Shown one piece after another: positions 44,761 through 53,127 of a DNA stretch of 64,000 bases. The stretch is from Lachnospiraceae bacterium XPB1003. GTDB taxonomy: Bacteria > Bacillota > Clostridia > Lachnospirales > Lachnospiraceae. Each line of letters opens with the position of its first letter. Positions within the stretch are counted from its first letter, which is position 1. The notes under the pieces were generated by a model, which ran no database searches, was not told where the DNA came from, and worked only from the letters and a program-made list of their open reading frames with translations. A program made the translations under genes and the position numbers. The DNA lies in NCBI GenBank assembly GCA_900102065.1, contig FMVK01000007.1, positions 1 to 64,000 of the forward strand, given 5' to 3'.

Positions 44761-45063
44761 ATGACCAAATTAGACGAAGTGCTGATATGTAAGGCTCTTG
44801 GAGATCCCAACAGAATGGAAATAGTTAAGATGCTTTCTGATCAGGAGAAATGCGGATGTAAGCTTCTTGAAAAGTTTGATATTACACAGCCGACTCTCTC
44901 TCATCACATGAAGATACTTGTGGATTCGGGCTTGGTTAAAGACAGGAAAGAAGGTAAGTGGCACTACTATTCAATAAACACGGACATCATGAAGGAATTC
45001 TGTGGTTTTATAAAAACTCTCTGTAATGAAACCACCGGCAAGTGCTGTAAGGGAGAACCGTAA
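44761..45063 (+). CDS. ArsR-family metal-responsive repressor
   Basis: The ATG at 44761 follows AAGGAGAAG. The 100 residues have a winged helix with KALGDPNRMEIVKML, the recognition helix in DITQPTLSHHMKILVDSG and the wing DRKEGKWHYYSI. The cysteines in EKCGCKLLE match the arsenic/antimony-binding ELCVCDL type site, and the C-terminal CNETTGKCCKG adds further cysteines. It probably controls its own gene. No arsenite exporter or arsenate reductase adjoins it; the YeiH-type gene downstream is on the other strand. It lies in the integrated element. Confidence 0.88.
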   Translation: MTKLDEVLICKALGDPNRMEIVKMLSDQEKCGCKLLEKFDITQPTLSHHMKILVDSGLVKDRKEGKWHYYSINTDIMKEFCGFIKTLCNETTGKCCKGEP

Positions 45064-45090
45064 TGTGGAACTTTATTCAGACTCAGGTCT

Positions 45091-46128
45091 TTACCATATT
45101 CCCATTACATGCTGCATCAAAAGGCAGACAACTGTTATTCCGATCCAGCAACAGCCGCCAAGCAAAATCGGCTTCCCACCTGATTTAATTAGTTTGATTA
45201 TGTTACTGTTCAAGCCAATAGCAGCCATGGCCATTATTATAAAGAACTTGCTAAGTTCCTTAAGTGGCTTAAAAACATAAGAAGGGACACCTGCTCTCAA
45301 GCAAATAGTTGTGATAATTGAAGCAATCACAAAGAAGACTATGAACATCGGAAATGCTCTTCTAAAGCTAAAGCCATTTGTCGAACTTCCATCCTTTTTT
45401 GCTTCCCTTGCCCTCAGATACGCAAGTACCAGTGTAATAGGTATGATAGCCAGTGTTCTTGTAAGCTTGACCGTAACTGCCTTATCAAGAGTCTGATTCC
45501 CCAGGTTCCACATACTATCCCAGGTTGATGCAGCTGCGGTGACGGAAGAAGTATCATTAACTGCAGTTCCCGCAAAAATACCGAAAGTCTCTCCTGTTGT
45601 GATATCAAAACCTATAAGCTTTCCCAGCGAAGGAAAAAGAAGTGCTGCCAGCACGTTAAAGAAAAATATCACAGAAATTGCCTGTGCCACTTCATCATCA
45701 TCCGCATCAATGACAGGAGCCGTAGCTGCTATTGCTGAGCCGCCGCATATTGATGAGCCAACTCCGATAAGAGTAGCTGTGTTTCCTTTGATATTCATAA
45801 CCTTATGAAGAATCCATGATAGGATAAGCGATGTTGAAATCGTGCAGATAATTATAGGAAGTGACTGTTTCCCGGTCTGAAGAACGACCGAAAGATTCAT
45901 ACCAAATCCAAGGAGGACAACAGCCTCCTGCAGAATTATCTTTGATGTGAACTTTATTCCATCAGCCGCCTTCCCCTTGTCATTCCAGAACAGGGCTATT
46001 ATCATGCCCAGAATGATTGCAATCACCGCTCCGCCAACGACAGGGAAGCGCTTTCCCAGGAGCCATGAAGGAACTGCAATAGTGAAGCATACTATTACTC
46101 CCATGTAATTCTTTTTCAAAAAATCCAT
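45091..46128 (-). CDS. yeiH: YeiH/UPF0324-family membrane protein (putative sulfate exporter)
   Basis: The 345 residues contain about ten membrane helices. Conserved marks of the YeiH group are [36 protein letters not shown] and [20 protein letters not shown]. The family is annotated as putative sulfate exporters linked to sulfur metabolism, without proof for most members. It is read away from the LysR-family gene at 46256 with a 127-bp gap, an arrangement common for YeiH with its LysR regulator. It is part of the integrated element's cargo. Confidence 0.9.
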   Translation of the reverse strand: MDFLKKNYMGVIVCFTIAVPSWLLGKRFPVVGGAVIAIILGMIIALFWNDKGKAADGIKFTSKIILQEAVVLLGFGMNLSVVLQTGKQSLPIIICTISTSLILSWILHKVMNIKGNTATLIGVGSSICGGSAIAATAPVIDADDDEVAQAISVIFFFNVLAALLFPSLGKLIGFDITTGETFGIFAGTAVNDTSSVTAAASTWDSMWNLGNQTLDKAVTVKLTRTLAIIPITLVLAYLRAREAKKDGSSTNGFSFRRAFPMFIVFFVIASIITTICLRAGVPSYVFKPLKELSKFFIIMAMAAIGLNSNIIKLIKSGGKPILLGGCCWIGITVVCLLMQHVMGIW

Positions 46129-46255
46129 CTCAAGACCTCTCTCTCTTTTTAATCTGTTCTTTCGTAGGTCTTATTATATTCTGTCTTTTGAAAAAGATAA
46201 AATTATATATTATTATATATCCATAAACATTTCTTATCGTTAGGGAGGACTGATT

Positions 46256-47140
46256 ATGCTGGATTTCAGAATAGATACTTTCCTCTGCGTTTGCAGACAC
46301 CTCAATTTCACCAAGGCGGCTAAGGAGCTGAATATTACTCAGCCCGCTGTTTCTCAACACATACATCATCTTGAAAATGAATACGGGACAAAGCTGTTTA
46401 CTCAGGATGGAAAAAAACTTTTTCTAACTGACAACGGAAAACTCCTGTATAAAAAAATGAATCAGATAAAAAATGATGATGAAAGTCTCAAAGAAATACT
46501 TTCACAGAATAACCATGGCTTAAAAGACATCTCTTTTGGTGTCACCATGACCATAGGAGAATACATAATTGCTGATCCGATCAGTGATTACATAAAAAAT
46601 CACCCGGATACTAATCTTAAGATTACATTTGGCAACACATCGGAGCTTCTTAAAAAACTCTCCGAGGGGGTTATAGATTTTGCACTTGTAGAAGGATATT
46701 TTCCTGAAAATGATTATGAAACGCTGCTTTTTAGCAAAGAAGAGTTTGTTTCTGTCTGTTCGGCAAAGCACTCTTTCACTCAGAAACCGCGCGTGATAAA
46801 AGATCTCTTTCCCGAGCGAATTCTTATAAGAGAACCCGGTTCAGGAACGCGCAATATATTAGAAAGAGCTCTTGCCTTGAACAATTACTCTACAAGTGAT
46901 TTTAGGAATTTTATCCAGGTGGAGAACATGCATGCCATAATAAGCCTTATTGAAAAAGACTGTGGCATCACCTTTTTATATAAAGCAGCGGTTGCATCCG
47001 GACTGCAGTCCGGATATCTGAAAACAATCCCCCTTGACGACTTTAGGGTAAAACATGATTTTACCTTCATCTGGCCAAAAGATACTGTTTTCAGTGAAGA
47101 GATCCGTGCAATATGTGAGGAAATCCTACCGGTGGCATAA
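46256..47140 (+). CDS. LysR-family regulator, divergent to yeiH
   Basis: The 294 residues open with a winged helix-turn-helix (about 5-60: FLCVCRHLNFTKAAKELNIT followed by QPAVSQHIHHLENEYGTKLF) and continue with a LysR substrate-binding domain (from about 90, DISFGVTMTIGEYIIADPI). AGGGAGGA precedes the ATG. Divergent pairing suggests that it controls yeiH and itself. Members near YeiH are called YeiE or CysL-like and respond to sulfur signals; the ligand here is not known. Confidence 0.9.
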   Translation: MLDFRIDTFLCVCRHLNFTKAAKELNITQPAVSQHIHHLENEYGTKLFTQDGKKLFLTDNGKLLYKKMNQIKNDDESLKEILSQNNHGLKDISFGVTMTIGEYIIADPISDYIKNHPDTNLKITFGNTSELLKKLSEGVIDFALVEGYFPENDYETLLFSKEEFVSVCSAKHSFTQKPRVIKDLFPERILIREPGSGTRNILERALALNNYSTSDFRNFIQVENMHAIISLIEKDCGITFLYKAAVASGLQSGYLKTIPLDDFRVKHDFTFIWPKDTVFSEEIRAICEEILPVA

Positions 47141-47205
47141 ACATTTTAGTAAAATGAATAACGATAAGCATACCTATTCTTAAAAAAGCATTTAATGAGG
47201 AAGAG

Positions 47206-47373
47206 ATGACCGCACTTGCATCATGGGACATATCAGATCTATGGGCGAACTGGCAGGGCGCATGTATCAATAGTGGAAGCATCTGGTTTAGGGATGTGGA
47301 TACTGAAAAGAAAGAGTTTAAGATCGTTTCATTGTTTGATCTTAGAGAGGCTGGAGGAGAAATAACGGATTAA
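47206..47373 (+). CDS. Small ORF near the right end, probably a remnant
   Basis: The ORF has 55 codons (MTALASWDISDLWANWQGAC… ending LREAGGEITD). The frame reads on upstream without a start for about ten codons, so it may be the 3' end of a lost gene. No family is recognised. It lies between the LysR gene and the right attachment site. Confidence 0.3.
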   Translation: MTALASWDISDLWANWQGACINSGSIWFRDVDTEKKEFKIVSLFDLREAGGEITD

Positions 47374-47556
47374 TTAGAGCTGTGGGTACATTGTGAACCT
47401 TTGGTTTAAGTCCCGTGTGCTCCGCTAAGAAAGATATATCGGAAGATAATCTTACAACAGATAAAGATTTAATGAGCAGAAAGTAAAATCAGAGTATTAT
47501 TTTTGATCGTGGTTATTAAAGTTGCCACCAGCCGCATACAGTAGCCCTGAGCTTTC

Positions 47557-47581
47557 TACCGTACGCAGCAGGTAAACAGCA
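47557..47581. repeat. Possible integrase arm site, right
   Basis: TACCGTACGCAGCAGGTAAACAGCA matches 41434-41458 in 22 of 25 bases, same orientation. It lies 47 bp inside the right attachment site. Confidence 0.6.
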
Positions 47582-47627
47582 ACTCGTCCTAGAAATGCCA
47601 CAAACACAGCACTTAGGACATTGAAAA

Positions 47628-47645
47628 AGTTCTCAAAGAGATAAT
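47628..47645 (+). repeat. Attachment site, right end
   Basis: AGTTCTCAAAGAGATAAT repeats the 3' end of rpsI. It has no reading frame of its own here. Confidence 0.75.
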
Positions 47646-47691
47646 TGTTTCACAACGTATTACGTCTTTGGACAATCAAATACGACTTATT

Positions 47692-47724
47692 ACACCTCAG
47701 GGCAATTGTCCTGGGGTGTTTTTG
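47692..47724 (+). terminator. Terminator, probably the original one of rpsI
   Basis: ACACCTCAGG pairs with CCTGGGGTGT, followed by TTTTTG. It lies 46 bp beyond the right attachment site, where rpsI's own terminator would have been before the insertion. A near-identical copy lies at 55813-55846. Confidence 0.75.
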
Positions 47725-48021
47725 TTAAAGCCAGAGTTTTATACTGATGGTTATAATATCTTTCTTACTCTATGGAACTTGAATTATGCTTATGATAAAG
47801 CGCAAAATAAAGCGCAAGTTAAAGCGCAAAGTGGTGCTTTATCGGATAGAGAGTATATTTTGCTTTTATTGAGAGAGAATCCTTCTGTTACACAGAATGA
47901 ATTATCAGAGATAATGGGGAAATCACGAAGGTCAATTCAGATGATAATGAAAGAACTCATCGAAGAAGGTGTTGTTGAAAGGGTTGGATCCAAAAAAGTT
48001 GGATCTTGGATGGTGAAGTAG
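47722..48021 (+). pseudogene. C-terminal fragment of an AlbA_2/ATP-binding-type regulator
   Basis: About 100 residues remain: LLKPEFYTDGYNIFLTLWNL, a spacer with KAQNKAQVKAQ repeats, and a winged helix (SVTQNELSEIMGKSRRSIQM). This is the usual C-terminus of 'putative DNA-binding' AlbA_2-type proteins of about 400-500 residues, with the Q-rich spacer between domains. Here the N-terminal part is missing, and the open frame upstream runs through a terminator hairpin, so it is a remnant. Confidence 0.65.
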
Positions 48022-48053
48022 TTGGATTAAATGTATAATTAAAATATTATGAT

Positions 48054-48467
48054 ATGCCAAGAACAGGATTATCAAAAGAAGAAATAGTAGAAAAAGCTAC
48101 AGAACTGGCCAACGAAAAGGGGCTGTCTTACTTGTCGGTTACTACACTGTCAGAATATTTAGGAATCAGGAAGCCTTCATTGTACAACCACATGAAGACC
48201 ATAGAAGATATGCACAGAAGTCTTATGATATATGGTTGGCAAACTGTATCGGAAGACGTTGTCAGAGGAATTGATTCTTCAGATGAAAAAGCAAATCTAA
48301 TTGAGTACGGAAAAAAATTCTATAAGTTTGCAATAGAGAATCCTGGCGTATTTGAAGCTATGCTCTGGTATAACAAATACTCAGATGATGCGCTGCTTCC
48401 TGCCACAGAGGGATTATATTCTTTTTTCTTCAAGCAGAAATCCAATATCATTGGAAGAGAGCTTTGA
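48054..48467 (+). pseudogene. TetR-family regulator, frameshifted and shortened
   Basis: The first 60 residues are a TetR-type HTH (LSKEEIVEKATELANEKGLS, LGIRKPSLYNHMKTIED), and the rest matches the WHG ligand domain up to FFFKQKSN. There the frame is lost: the next family segment, NPISLEESFEISLNVMISGM, is present only in another frame, ending near 48535, and about 40 residues between are deleted. The protein of 137 residues thus lacks its last helices. It could still bind DNA, but not as a normal dimer. Confidence 0.65.
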
Positions 48468-48529
48468 GATATCACTGAATGTGATGATATCCGGGATGGA
48501 TGGGTATAGAAATAAGAGGGGTAATAAAA

Positions 48530-48985
48530 ATGATTGAGTTCAGAAATGCTGAGGTGGCTGATGCAGAGTTGGTTGTAGATATATATAACGCTGCGTTTTT
48601 TGATGATTATGTAAAGTATGGTGAATGTCCGGCGTATGGTAGAACAAAAGAAGAGATGGAGCAGTCAATAATTGATTATCCTAAATTCATAATTCTTAAT
48701 GAAAGTAAACCGGTTGGCGTCATTTCATGCAGGGAGCTGGAAGCTGGTAATTATGAAGTCGGATGTTTATGTGTAATTCCTGAGTTTCAGGGAAGAGGAA
48801 TAGGAACGACTGCAATGCGATTTGCAAAAACACATTATTCTGATTGGAAGACATTTACATTGGTAACACCTGTGGACAAAAGTCAAAATGTAAAATTCTA
48901 TACAGAAAGATGCGGCTTTGATATCCAGTCTGAAGAAATGGATGGAAGTGTTAAAGTATACAGATTTATATTGAGGCGGATATGA
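48530..48985 (+). CDS. GNAT-family N-acetyltransferase
   Basis: The start is the ATG at 48530, 8 bases after AGAGGGG; a frame from 48500 is not better. The 151 residues carry the acetyl-CoA motif VIPEFQGRGIGTTAMRFA (about 85-102) after GNYEVGCLCV, and end with VTPVDKSQNVKFYTERCGF, a C-terminal signature also found in the truncated gene at 60416. The substrate is unknown. It is one of several acetyltransferase genes in the accessory zone. Confidence 0.88.
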   Translation: MIEFRNAEVADAELVVDIYNAAFFDDYVKYGECPAYGRTKEEMEQSIIDYPKFIILNESKPVGVISCRELEAGNYEVGCLCVIPEFQGRGIGTTAMRFAKTHYSDWKTFTLVTPVDKSQNVKFYTERCGFDIQSEEMDGSVKVYRFILRRI

Positions 48986-49055
48986 TGATAAAAGAAATAA
49001 TTGGAAAAGTAAAAATATATGAAAGAGGAATTATCATTTGATAAAAATCGAATAA

Positions 49056-49610
49056 TTATCAGAGACAAATTTCTGTTTAGAATCATTAGATTCATATAAC
49101 AGAAAACAAAATGTAAATAAAGTATATCGAAGAATAGACGGAGAATATGAATTAGTAGAATGCAAATATACCGAAGATTGGGACTTAAGCCAAAAGCGTT
49201 CTGTGGCAAAGCAAATAAGCAGTGATGACTATATTTCATACATCGCATTAGAAAATGATAAAGTTGTTGGCTTTATTGGGCTATTAAAGAAACTAAACGG
49301 TCCTTACATGATTCTTGATATGATGCAGGTATCTTCTGAATGCAGAGGCCAAGGTGTTGGCAGACAATTATTTGAATTGGGAAAAGCGGAAGCAATAAAA
49401 GCTGGTGCACAGGATCTGTACATATCTGCCTGTTCTTCTGAGGAGACGATTGCATTTTACAGAGCAATGGGAAGTGGCCTGGCAAGCATTCCTATAAAAG
49501 AACTTGCTGAAAAGGAACCATATGACCTTCAGATGATCTGTCCTGTAATAGACTGCAACAGATACTCGGAGATGAAGCTGACAGAGAATATGATTCGTTG
49601 GATTATCTGA
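49056..49610 (+). pseudogene. GNAT acetyltransferase with lost N-terminus
   Basis: From 49203 a frame gives 135 residues with the acetyl-CoA motif VSSECRGQGVGRQLFELGKA and the ending SEETIAFYRAMGSGLAS. Upstream the same frame continues to 49056 with conserved sequence (LESLDSYNRKQNVNKVYRRI, then DGEYELVECKYTEDWDLSQK), but has no start codon. A likely original start (ATG near 49017, MKEELSFDKNRIIIRDKF) is in another frame, so a frameshift is likely. A GTG at 49203 could allow a short product. Confidence 0.65.
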
Positions 49611-49655
49611 TAGTAAGTTATATCGCAATATAATACAGAAAAAAAGGGGACTTTC

Positions 49656-50123
49656 ATGGGAATAGCATTGGAGAAAGTGACAAGAGACGATATTGAATTG
49701 GTTTGGAAGATGCAGGTAGAGGCATTTTCGGATCTTTTGGCAAAGTATCAGGATTATGAGACAAACCCTGGTGCTGAAGATATTGATAAAGTCCTGGCGC
49801 GTTTTGAACAGTCATGGACGTCTTATTTTTTTATTGTTGCCGATGGTAGTAAGGCAGGTGTAGTCCGTGTTGTTGATAAGAAAGATGGGAGCAGAAAACG
49901 TATCTCTCCTATATGGATTATGAAAGAATGCAGAAACAAGGGATTAGCACAGCAAGCCATCATCGAACTAGAGAAAATCTATGGCGAAGATAATTGGTGT
50001 CTTGATACTATATTACAGGAAAAAGGTAATTGCTATCTTTATGAAAAGATGGGATATCACAGAACTGGTAAGATCGAAAAGATTAATGAGCAGATGGATA
50101 TAGTATTCTATGAAAAGAATTGA
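49656..50123 (+). CDS. GNAT-family N-acetyltransferase
   Basis: The 155 residues start MGIALEKVTRDDIELVWKMQ. The core has YFFIVADGSKAGVVRVVD, the acetyl-CoA region ISPIWIMKECRNKGLAQQAI and the ending KGNCYLYEKMGYHRTGKIEK. This group is common in clostridia and its substrates are unknown. AAAAGGGGAC precedes the ATG. It is intact, unlike its neighbour upstream. Confidence 0.88.
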   Translation: MGIALEKVTRDDIELVWKMQVEAFSDLLAKYQDYETNPGAEDIDKVLARFEQSWTSYFFIVADGSKAGVVRVVDKKDGSRKRISPIWIMKECRNKGLAQQAIIELEKIYGEDNWCLDTILQEKGNCYLYEKMGYHRTGKIEKINEQMDIVFYEKN

Positions 50124-50229
50124 TTACTTGAGGAATAACGATGGCGGCTATGACGCGGCGATGAAGATATTCCGTGACAAGGAAGATTATGAACTTGAAT
50201 GGGCGATTCAGTATCTTGAAAAAGAATGA
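50110..50229 (+). CDS. Small ORF overlapping the GNAT 3' end
   Basis: The ORF has 39 codons (MKRIDYLRNNDGGYDAAMKI… ending EWAIQYLEKE). It starts inside the end of the upstream gene and has no ribosome site of its own. It may be the tail of a lost gene. No family is recognised. Confidence 0.25.
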   Translation: MKRIDYLRNNDGGYDAAMKIFRDKEDYELEWAIQYLEKE

Positions 50230-50273
50230 TTGATAGTGCGTTATATCGGAAGAAAAAGAGGAGAGACAATTAA

Positions 50274-50300
50274 AGTCAATGGGGACGGTTCTCATTGACT
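50274..50300 (+). repeat. Dispersed palindrome, copy 3
   Basis: AGTCAATG-GGGACGGTTCT-CATTGACT, followed by a third arm CCATTGACT. Left border of cassette copy 1. Confidence 0.9.
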
Positions 50301-50335
50301 CCCATTGACTCCAAGAAGAAAAAGGGGGCTATATT

Positions 50336-50587
50336 TTGAATAAAAAGATTATAAAAGTCATAGGTTATATTTTTATTATATGCTTTATGATAATCGGCGG
50401 TGTCATTCTTTTTCACTCTGACTTTGCAGAACCTTTGAAGCATCTGTTGGGATTAGGTTCGTGTTTAGCAGCAATGATATTAGCTTGGTTATTATCAAAT
50501 GATGAAAAAAGAAAGTCATCAAAAAGTGCTTTTCTATGTGTTGCGCTTTTAACGTCTTTTCAGATAATCATTTCTTTTATAAAGTAG
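50336..50587 (+). CDS. Small membrane protein of the repeated cassette (copy 1)
   Basis: The 83-residue protein starts TTG behind AAAAAGGGGG. It has three hydrophobic segments: KVIGYIFIICFMIIGGVILF, HLLGLGSCLAAMILAWLL and SAFLCVALLTSFQIIISFI. Its basic patch NDEKRKSSKS lies between the second and third. The stop TAG overlaps the first bases of the right palindrome. Its copy at 55554 is 10 residues shorter in the second segment. No family is recognised. Confidence 0.65.
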   Translation: MNKKIIKVIGYIFIICFMIIGGVILFHSDFAEPLKHLLGLGSCLAAMILAWLLSNDEKRKSSKSAFLCVALLTSFQIIISFIK

Positions 50588-50612
50588 TCAATGAGAACCG
50601 TCCCCATTGACT
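50586..50612 (-). repeat. Dispersed palindrome, copy 4
   Basis: The exact complement of copy 3 (AGTCAATG-AGAACCGTCCC-CATTGACT). Right border of cassette copy 1; it contains the stop of the cassette gene. Confidence 0.9.
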
Positions 50613-50848
50613 ACTATGTAGGCACAGAGTGATCTGTGATCCACGCTTTTAGACGGTAGAGCTCACGGTGGACCATTGACCTGTCGGTAACCAATCCACG
50701 TATATCAGAGTGGCCAATGCCGGGAACTGATACCCCGAGGCTCTTTCCAGATGCCTTCAGCAACAATTAAATAAGTTTGTGGTGATCTCTAGAAATTTGT
50801 GCTTGACAGGAGGTCATTACATATCAGTAATCAGAAGGGGGGGATAAT
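50613..50848. other. Gene-free stretch with possible stems
   Basis: No gene is visible. GTGGACC and GGTAACCAATCCAC and similar runs allow some pairing (about 50660-50720), but no known RNA family is recognised. A TTGACA box stands at 50803-50808. Confidence 0.3.
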
Positions 50849-51733
50849 GTGAAAGTTATGGCTGTTCCAAAGGTATGTGCTTATGCTGTGACAGCGGTTT
50901 GTATTCTGGGGATTATAGTAGGTTCGTTTTTTGATTTCAGTATTAATGTGGCACTGGCGAACAAGACTGATATTGGTGCGTTTTTTGCCACCTATGGATC
51001 TTATTTTTCTTACTGTTTATATCCTGCGGCAGGAATGTGCATCTATAAGGGACTTAAAAACAAGGGCGGCAGATTTAATATGTTGGCCTGTGTGCTCATG
51101 GTAATAGCATATTTTATGGCCGTTTATTACAGCAATAATTATAACGGATCCAAGGTAAGGGAGTTGTTTGGTTATACTGCGGGAGATTCCTCACCACTTT
51201 TATCTGCAGCATGCTGGGTGTTCTGGGTTGTTCTGTATGCATGGGTTCCGTTTGTCTGCTATCGGATATTTGATGATGCCGATCCGGACAAACTGATAAT
51301 GACAGGGGCAGCTATTCTGATAGCAGGCATCGCGGCTGACAATATAAATCTCTGGTTAAAGCAGGTGGCATCGAGACCAAGATATAAGTATCTGATAACC
51401 CTTGATGATCCCATGGCGGAATTCAGGAACTGGTGGCAGATGGTTCCTTATCTTGCAGGTTCCAATGACAGCTATAAGAGCTGGCCAAGCGGTAATATGA
51501 CAATAGCAAGCATGATGTTTTCGCTGCCAATGCTATCGGATGTTCTTAAAAAACGTTCGGAGAAAAAGAATATGATCTGCTTTATTATTGCATCGTGTTT
51601 TGTCATTATCTACGGCTATAACAGGATTCATATGACCAATCATTTTCTTTCTGATGTATGTTTTGGAACGCTGATCACTTACATCATTTACTCAGTGGTA
51701 AGTAAGGCCTTTTTAAACACTGTGAAAAAATGA
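50849..51733 (+). CDS. PAP2-family membrane phosphatase with altered motif
   Basis: The 294 residues have about six to seven membrane helices and the three PAP2 motifs on the outer face: KQVASRPRYKYL, SYKSWPSGNMT and YNRIHMTNHFLSD. In the second motif the usual PSGH is PSGN, so the proton-donor His is replaced by Asn, while the nucleophile His and Asp of the third motif are intact. Such proteins remove phosphate from lipid phosphates. The start is GTG; an ATG two bases earlier is followed directly by a stop. Confidence 0.8.
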   Translation: MKVMAVPKVCAYAVTAVCILGIIVGSFFDFSINVALANKTDIGAFFATYGSYFSYCLYPAAGMCIYKGLKNKGGRFNMLACVLMVIAYFMAVYYSNNYNGSKVRELFGYTAGDSSPLLSAACWVFWVVLYAWVPFVCYRIFDDADPDKLIMTGAAILIAGIAADNINLWLKQVASRPRYKYLITLDDPMAEFRNWWQMVPYLAGSNDSYKSWPSGNMTIASMMFSLPMLSDVLKKRSEKKNMICFIIASCFVIIYGYNRIHMTNHFLSDVCFGTLITYIIYSVVSKAFLNTVKK

Positions 51734-51742
51734 TTTATGCAG

Positions 51743-51769
51743 AGTCAATGGGGACGGTTCTCATTGACT
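51743..51769 (+). repeat. Dispersed palindrome, copy 5
   Basis: Same 27 bp as copy 3, followed by the third arm CCATTGACT. It begins 10 bp after the stop of the PAP2 gene. Confidence 0.9.
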
Positions 51770-51802
51770 CCCATTGACTGGTCACAAAGAAATGATAAAT
51801 AG

Positions 51803-51826
51803 CCCCGCCGCAAAGCGGGGTTTTTA
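51803..51826 (+). terminator. Rho-independent terminator
   Basis: CCCCGC pairs with GCGGGG around CGCAAA and is followed by TTTTTAAT. From here to 52168 I see no gene and no clear signal. Confidence 0.85.
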
Positions 51827-52168
51827 ATATCCGGAAGGATGGCCGATTATATCTTCTGAAATTAATACTGTACGATATTTAAAAGCGGATCTGTTTGTTT
51901 GCGGATTAATGCCTCGATAAATTCCGTAGAAGTGGTACTATAAGCATAGGGTAAATCAGTTTATCGGGGGGATAGTTATCATCATGTCATGTTTGATAAA
52001 TTATCCGGAAAATGTTCTGGCATAAACCAGATTAGCACTGCATATTTGAGACTATAACTCATTTTAATTGTACTAATCAGATGCTAACATCAGTTATTAT
52101 ATTGATAACAAGCGGAGTGTAGTTCTCTGAGTTTCGGATCTCACTGAATTATATTTGATGAGGTAAAT

Positions 52169-52693
52169 ATGAAAAAGAAAAAGAAAAGTAAGTATACTGT
52201 GATAATCATATTGTTATTAATCGTGTTATTACCTGTGGGATTGAGGTTGTATTTAAAGAACAAGTATCATTGGGGTGAGTGGCAATATGATTCGTGGGAT
52301 GAATTTAGAAATGAGGCATATTTTGGGATCGATTACTATATGCCCGAAGATTCTAAAGATCAGAAATTCTATTATAGTAGAGATATGCTTACTTCCAGCT
52401 CTATCTATGCTTTTACGCTCGAAAAGGAATCATATGATGATTATATCGCGCTTTATATCGCGAAGAGGTCTGAGGATTGGTATTTGAAGAGAGTAGAGGA
52501 TGTGAGAGATCCTTACGATAATAGCTATATTCTTCCGGTTTATGCTCCATTTGAGAAAGTTATAGATGATGACATCAGAGATTATCAGGTATTAGATTAT
52601 TATCCTATTGGAGCTGGTCATAGTACACAGTGCCTTTTGGCCAATCCGGTTACAGGAAGGATAGTTGCATATTATTGGTGCTGTATTCATTAA
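52169..52693 (+). CDS. Membrane-anchored hypothetical protein
   Basis: The 174-residue product has a lysine-rich start (MKKKKKSKY) and one membrane helix (TVIIILLLIVLLPVGLRLYL), and then about 140 residues outside the membrane, rich in Tyr and Asp (SWDEFRNEAYFGIDYYMPED…). It ends with a Cys-rich tail YYWCCIH. The general layout is like the N-terminal part of the chimeric ORF at 5859. No function is recognised. A terminator follows. Confidence 0.65.
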   Translation: MKKKKKSKYTVIIILLLIVLLPVGLRLYLKNKYHWGEWQYDSWDEFRNEAYFGIDYYMPEDSKDQKFYYSRDMLTSSSIYAFTLEKESYDDYIALYIAKRSEDWYLKRVEDVRDPYDNSYILPVYAPFEKVIDDDIRDYQVLDYYPIGAGHSTQCLLANPVTGRIVAYYWCCIH

Positions 52694-52781
52694 AATATGG
52701 ATATTATCTGTAAAAATCGACTATTACGGAAATTGGCGTGATGAATAATTGCTGCTTGCATAAGCAGATCATACACACGAA

Positions 52782-52806
52782 GGGGACGCAGGTGCGTCCC
52801 CTTTTT
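52782..52806. terminator. Rho-independent terminator
   Basis: GGGGACGCA pairs with TGCGTCCCC around two bases, followed by TTTTT. It separates the plus-strand gene from the convergent pair at 52813-53522. Confidence 0.85.
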
Positions 52807-52812
52807 AGCGCA

Positions 52813-53127
52813 TTAGTCCTTTTTCATTATAGCTGCTCTTACGATTCCCTTTGGATCCTTGATAAAAAGAGTAACGATCCAGATGATGAGTGCCAGTGCA
52901 ATGACGGATAAGCCGAGATAGAGATCATTTAACATGTCTGCTCCGGCTACGTTGAAGAACTCAGCACCGAGTTCGGCATATTCGAATATAGCATCTACAA
53001 ACCACATTATCGATGCGCCCCACAACATGAAGCAGAGTGTGCTCAGACGCATTTCATCCTTGGGGGCTCCCTTGTACCAGAGTATGCTGCAGATAACAGC
53101 AGCGAAAACAGTCACAAGTAATGTCAT
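52813..53127 (-). CDS. Small membrane protein (second gene of pair)
   Basis: The 104 residues hold three membrane helices (LLVTVFAAVICSILWY, LSTLCFMLWGASIMWFV and LSVIALALIIWIVTLFI) with acidic loops. It overlaps the preceding gene by 4 bp (ATGA), so the two are translated together. It has no known motif. It probably forms a complex with the product of that gene. Confidence 0.7.
   Translation of the reverse strand: MTLLVTVFAAVICSILWYKGAPKDEMRLSTLCFMLWGASIMWFVDAIFEYAELGAEFFNVAGADMLNDLYLGLSVIALALIIWIVTLFIKDPKGIVRAAIMKKD

Larger units (their letters stand above)
41310..47645. mobile_element. Integrative mobilizable element in the 3' end of rpsI
   Basis: A direct repeat AGTTYTCAAAGAGATAAT (17 of 18 bases alike) lies at the rpsI 3' end (41310-41327) and at 47628-47645, as left by a tyrosine integrase that targets the gene end and restores it. 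The 3' end of rpsI is a known site for integrative elements in Firmicutes. Inside are an integrase remnant, an oriT-like region, a MobV relaxase and cargo. No conjugation machinery is present, so it would depend on helper functions. The integrase is truncated, so it now looks immobile by itself. Confidence 0.75.
50274..50612. mobile_element. Palindrome-bounded cassette, copy 1
   Basis: A small membrane-protein gene is flanked by two dispersed palindromes in opposite orientation (50274-50300 and 50586-50612). The full unit of 339 bp recurs at 55502-55800, with nearly identical flanks and gene apart from one 30-bp deletion. The right palindrome supplies the stop codon of the gene. Confidence 0.75.

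Noticed and set aside
47668-47721. Start of the AlbA_2-type gene at 47668
   Set aside because: The frame there passes through a terminator hairpin and matches no family, so the conserved sequence begins only near 47722.
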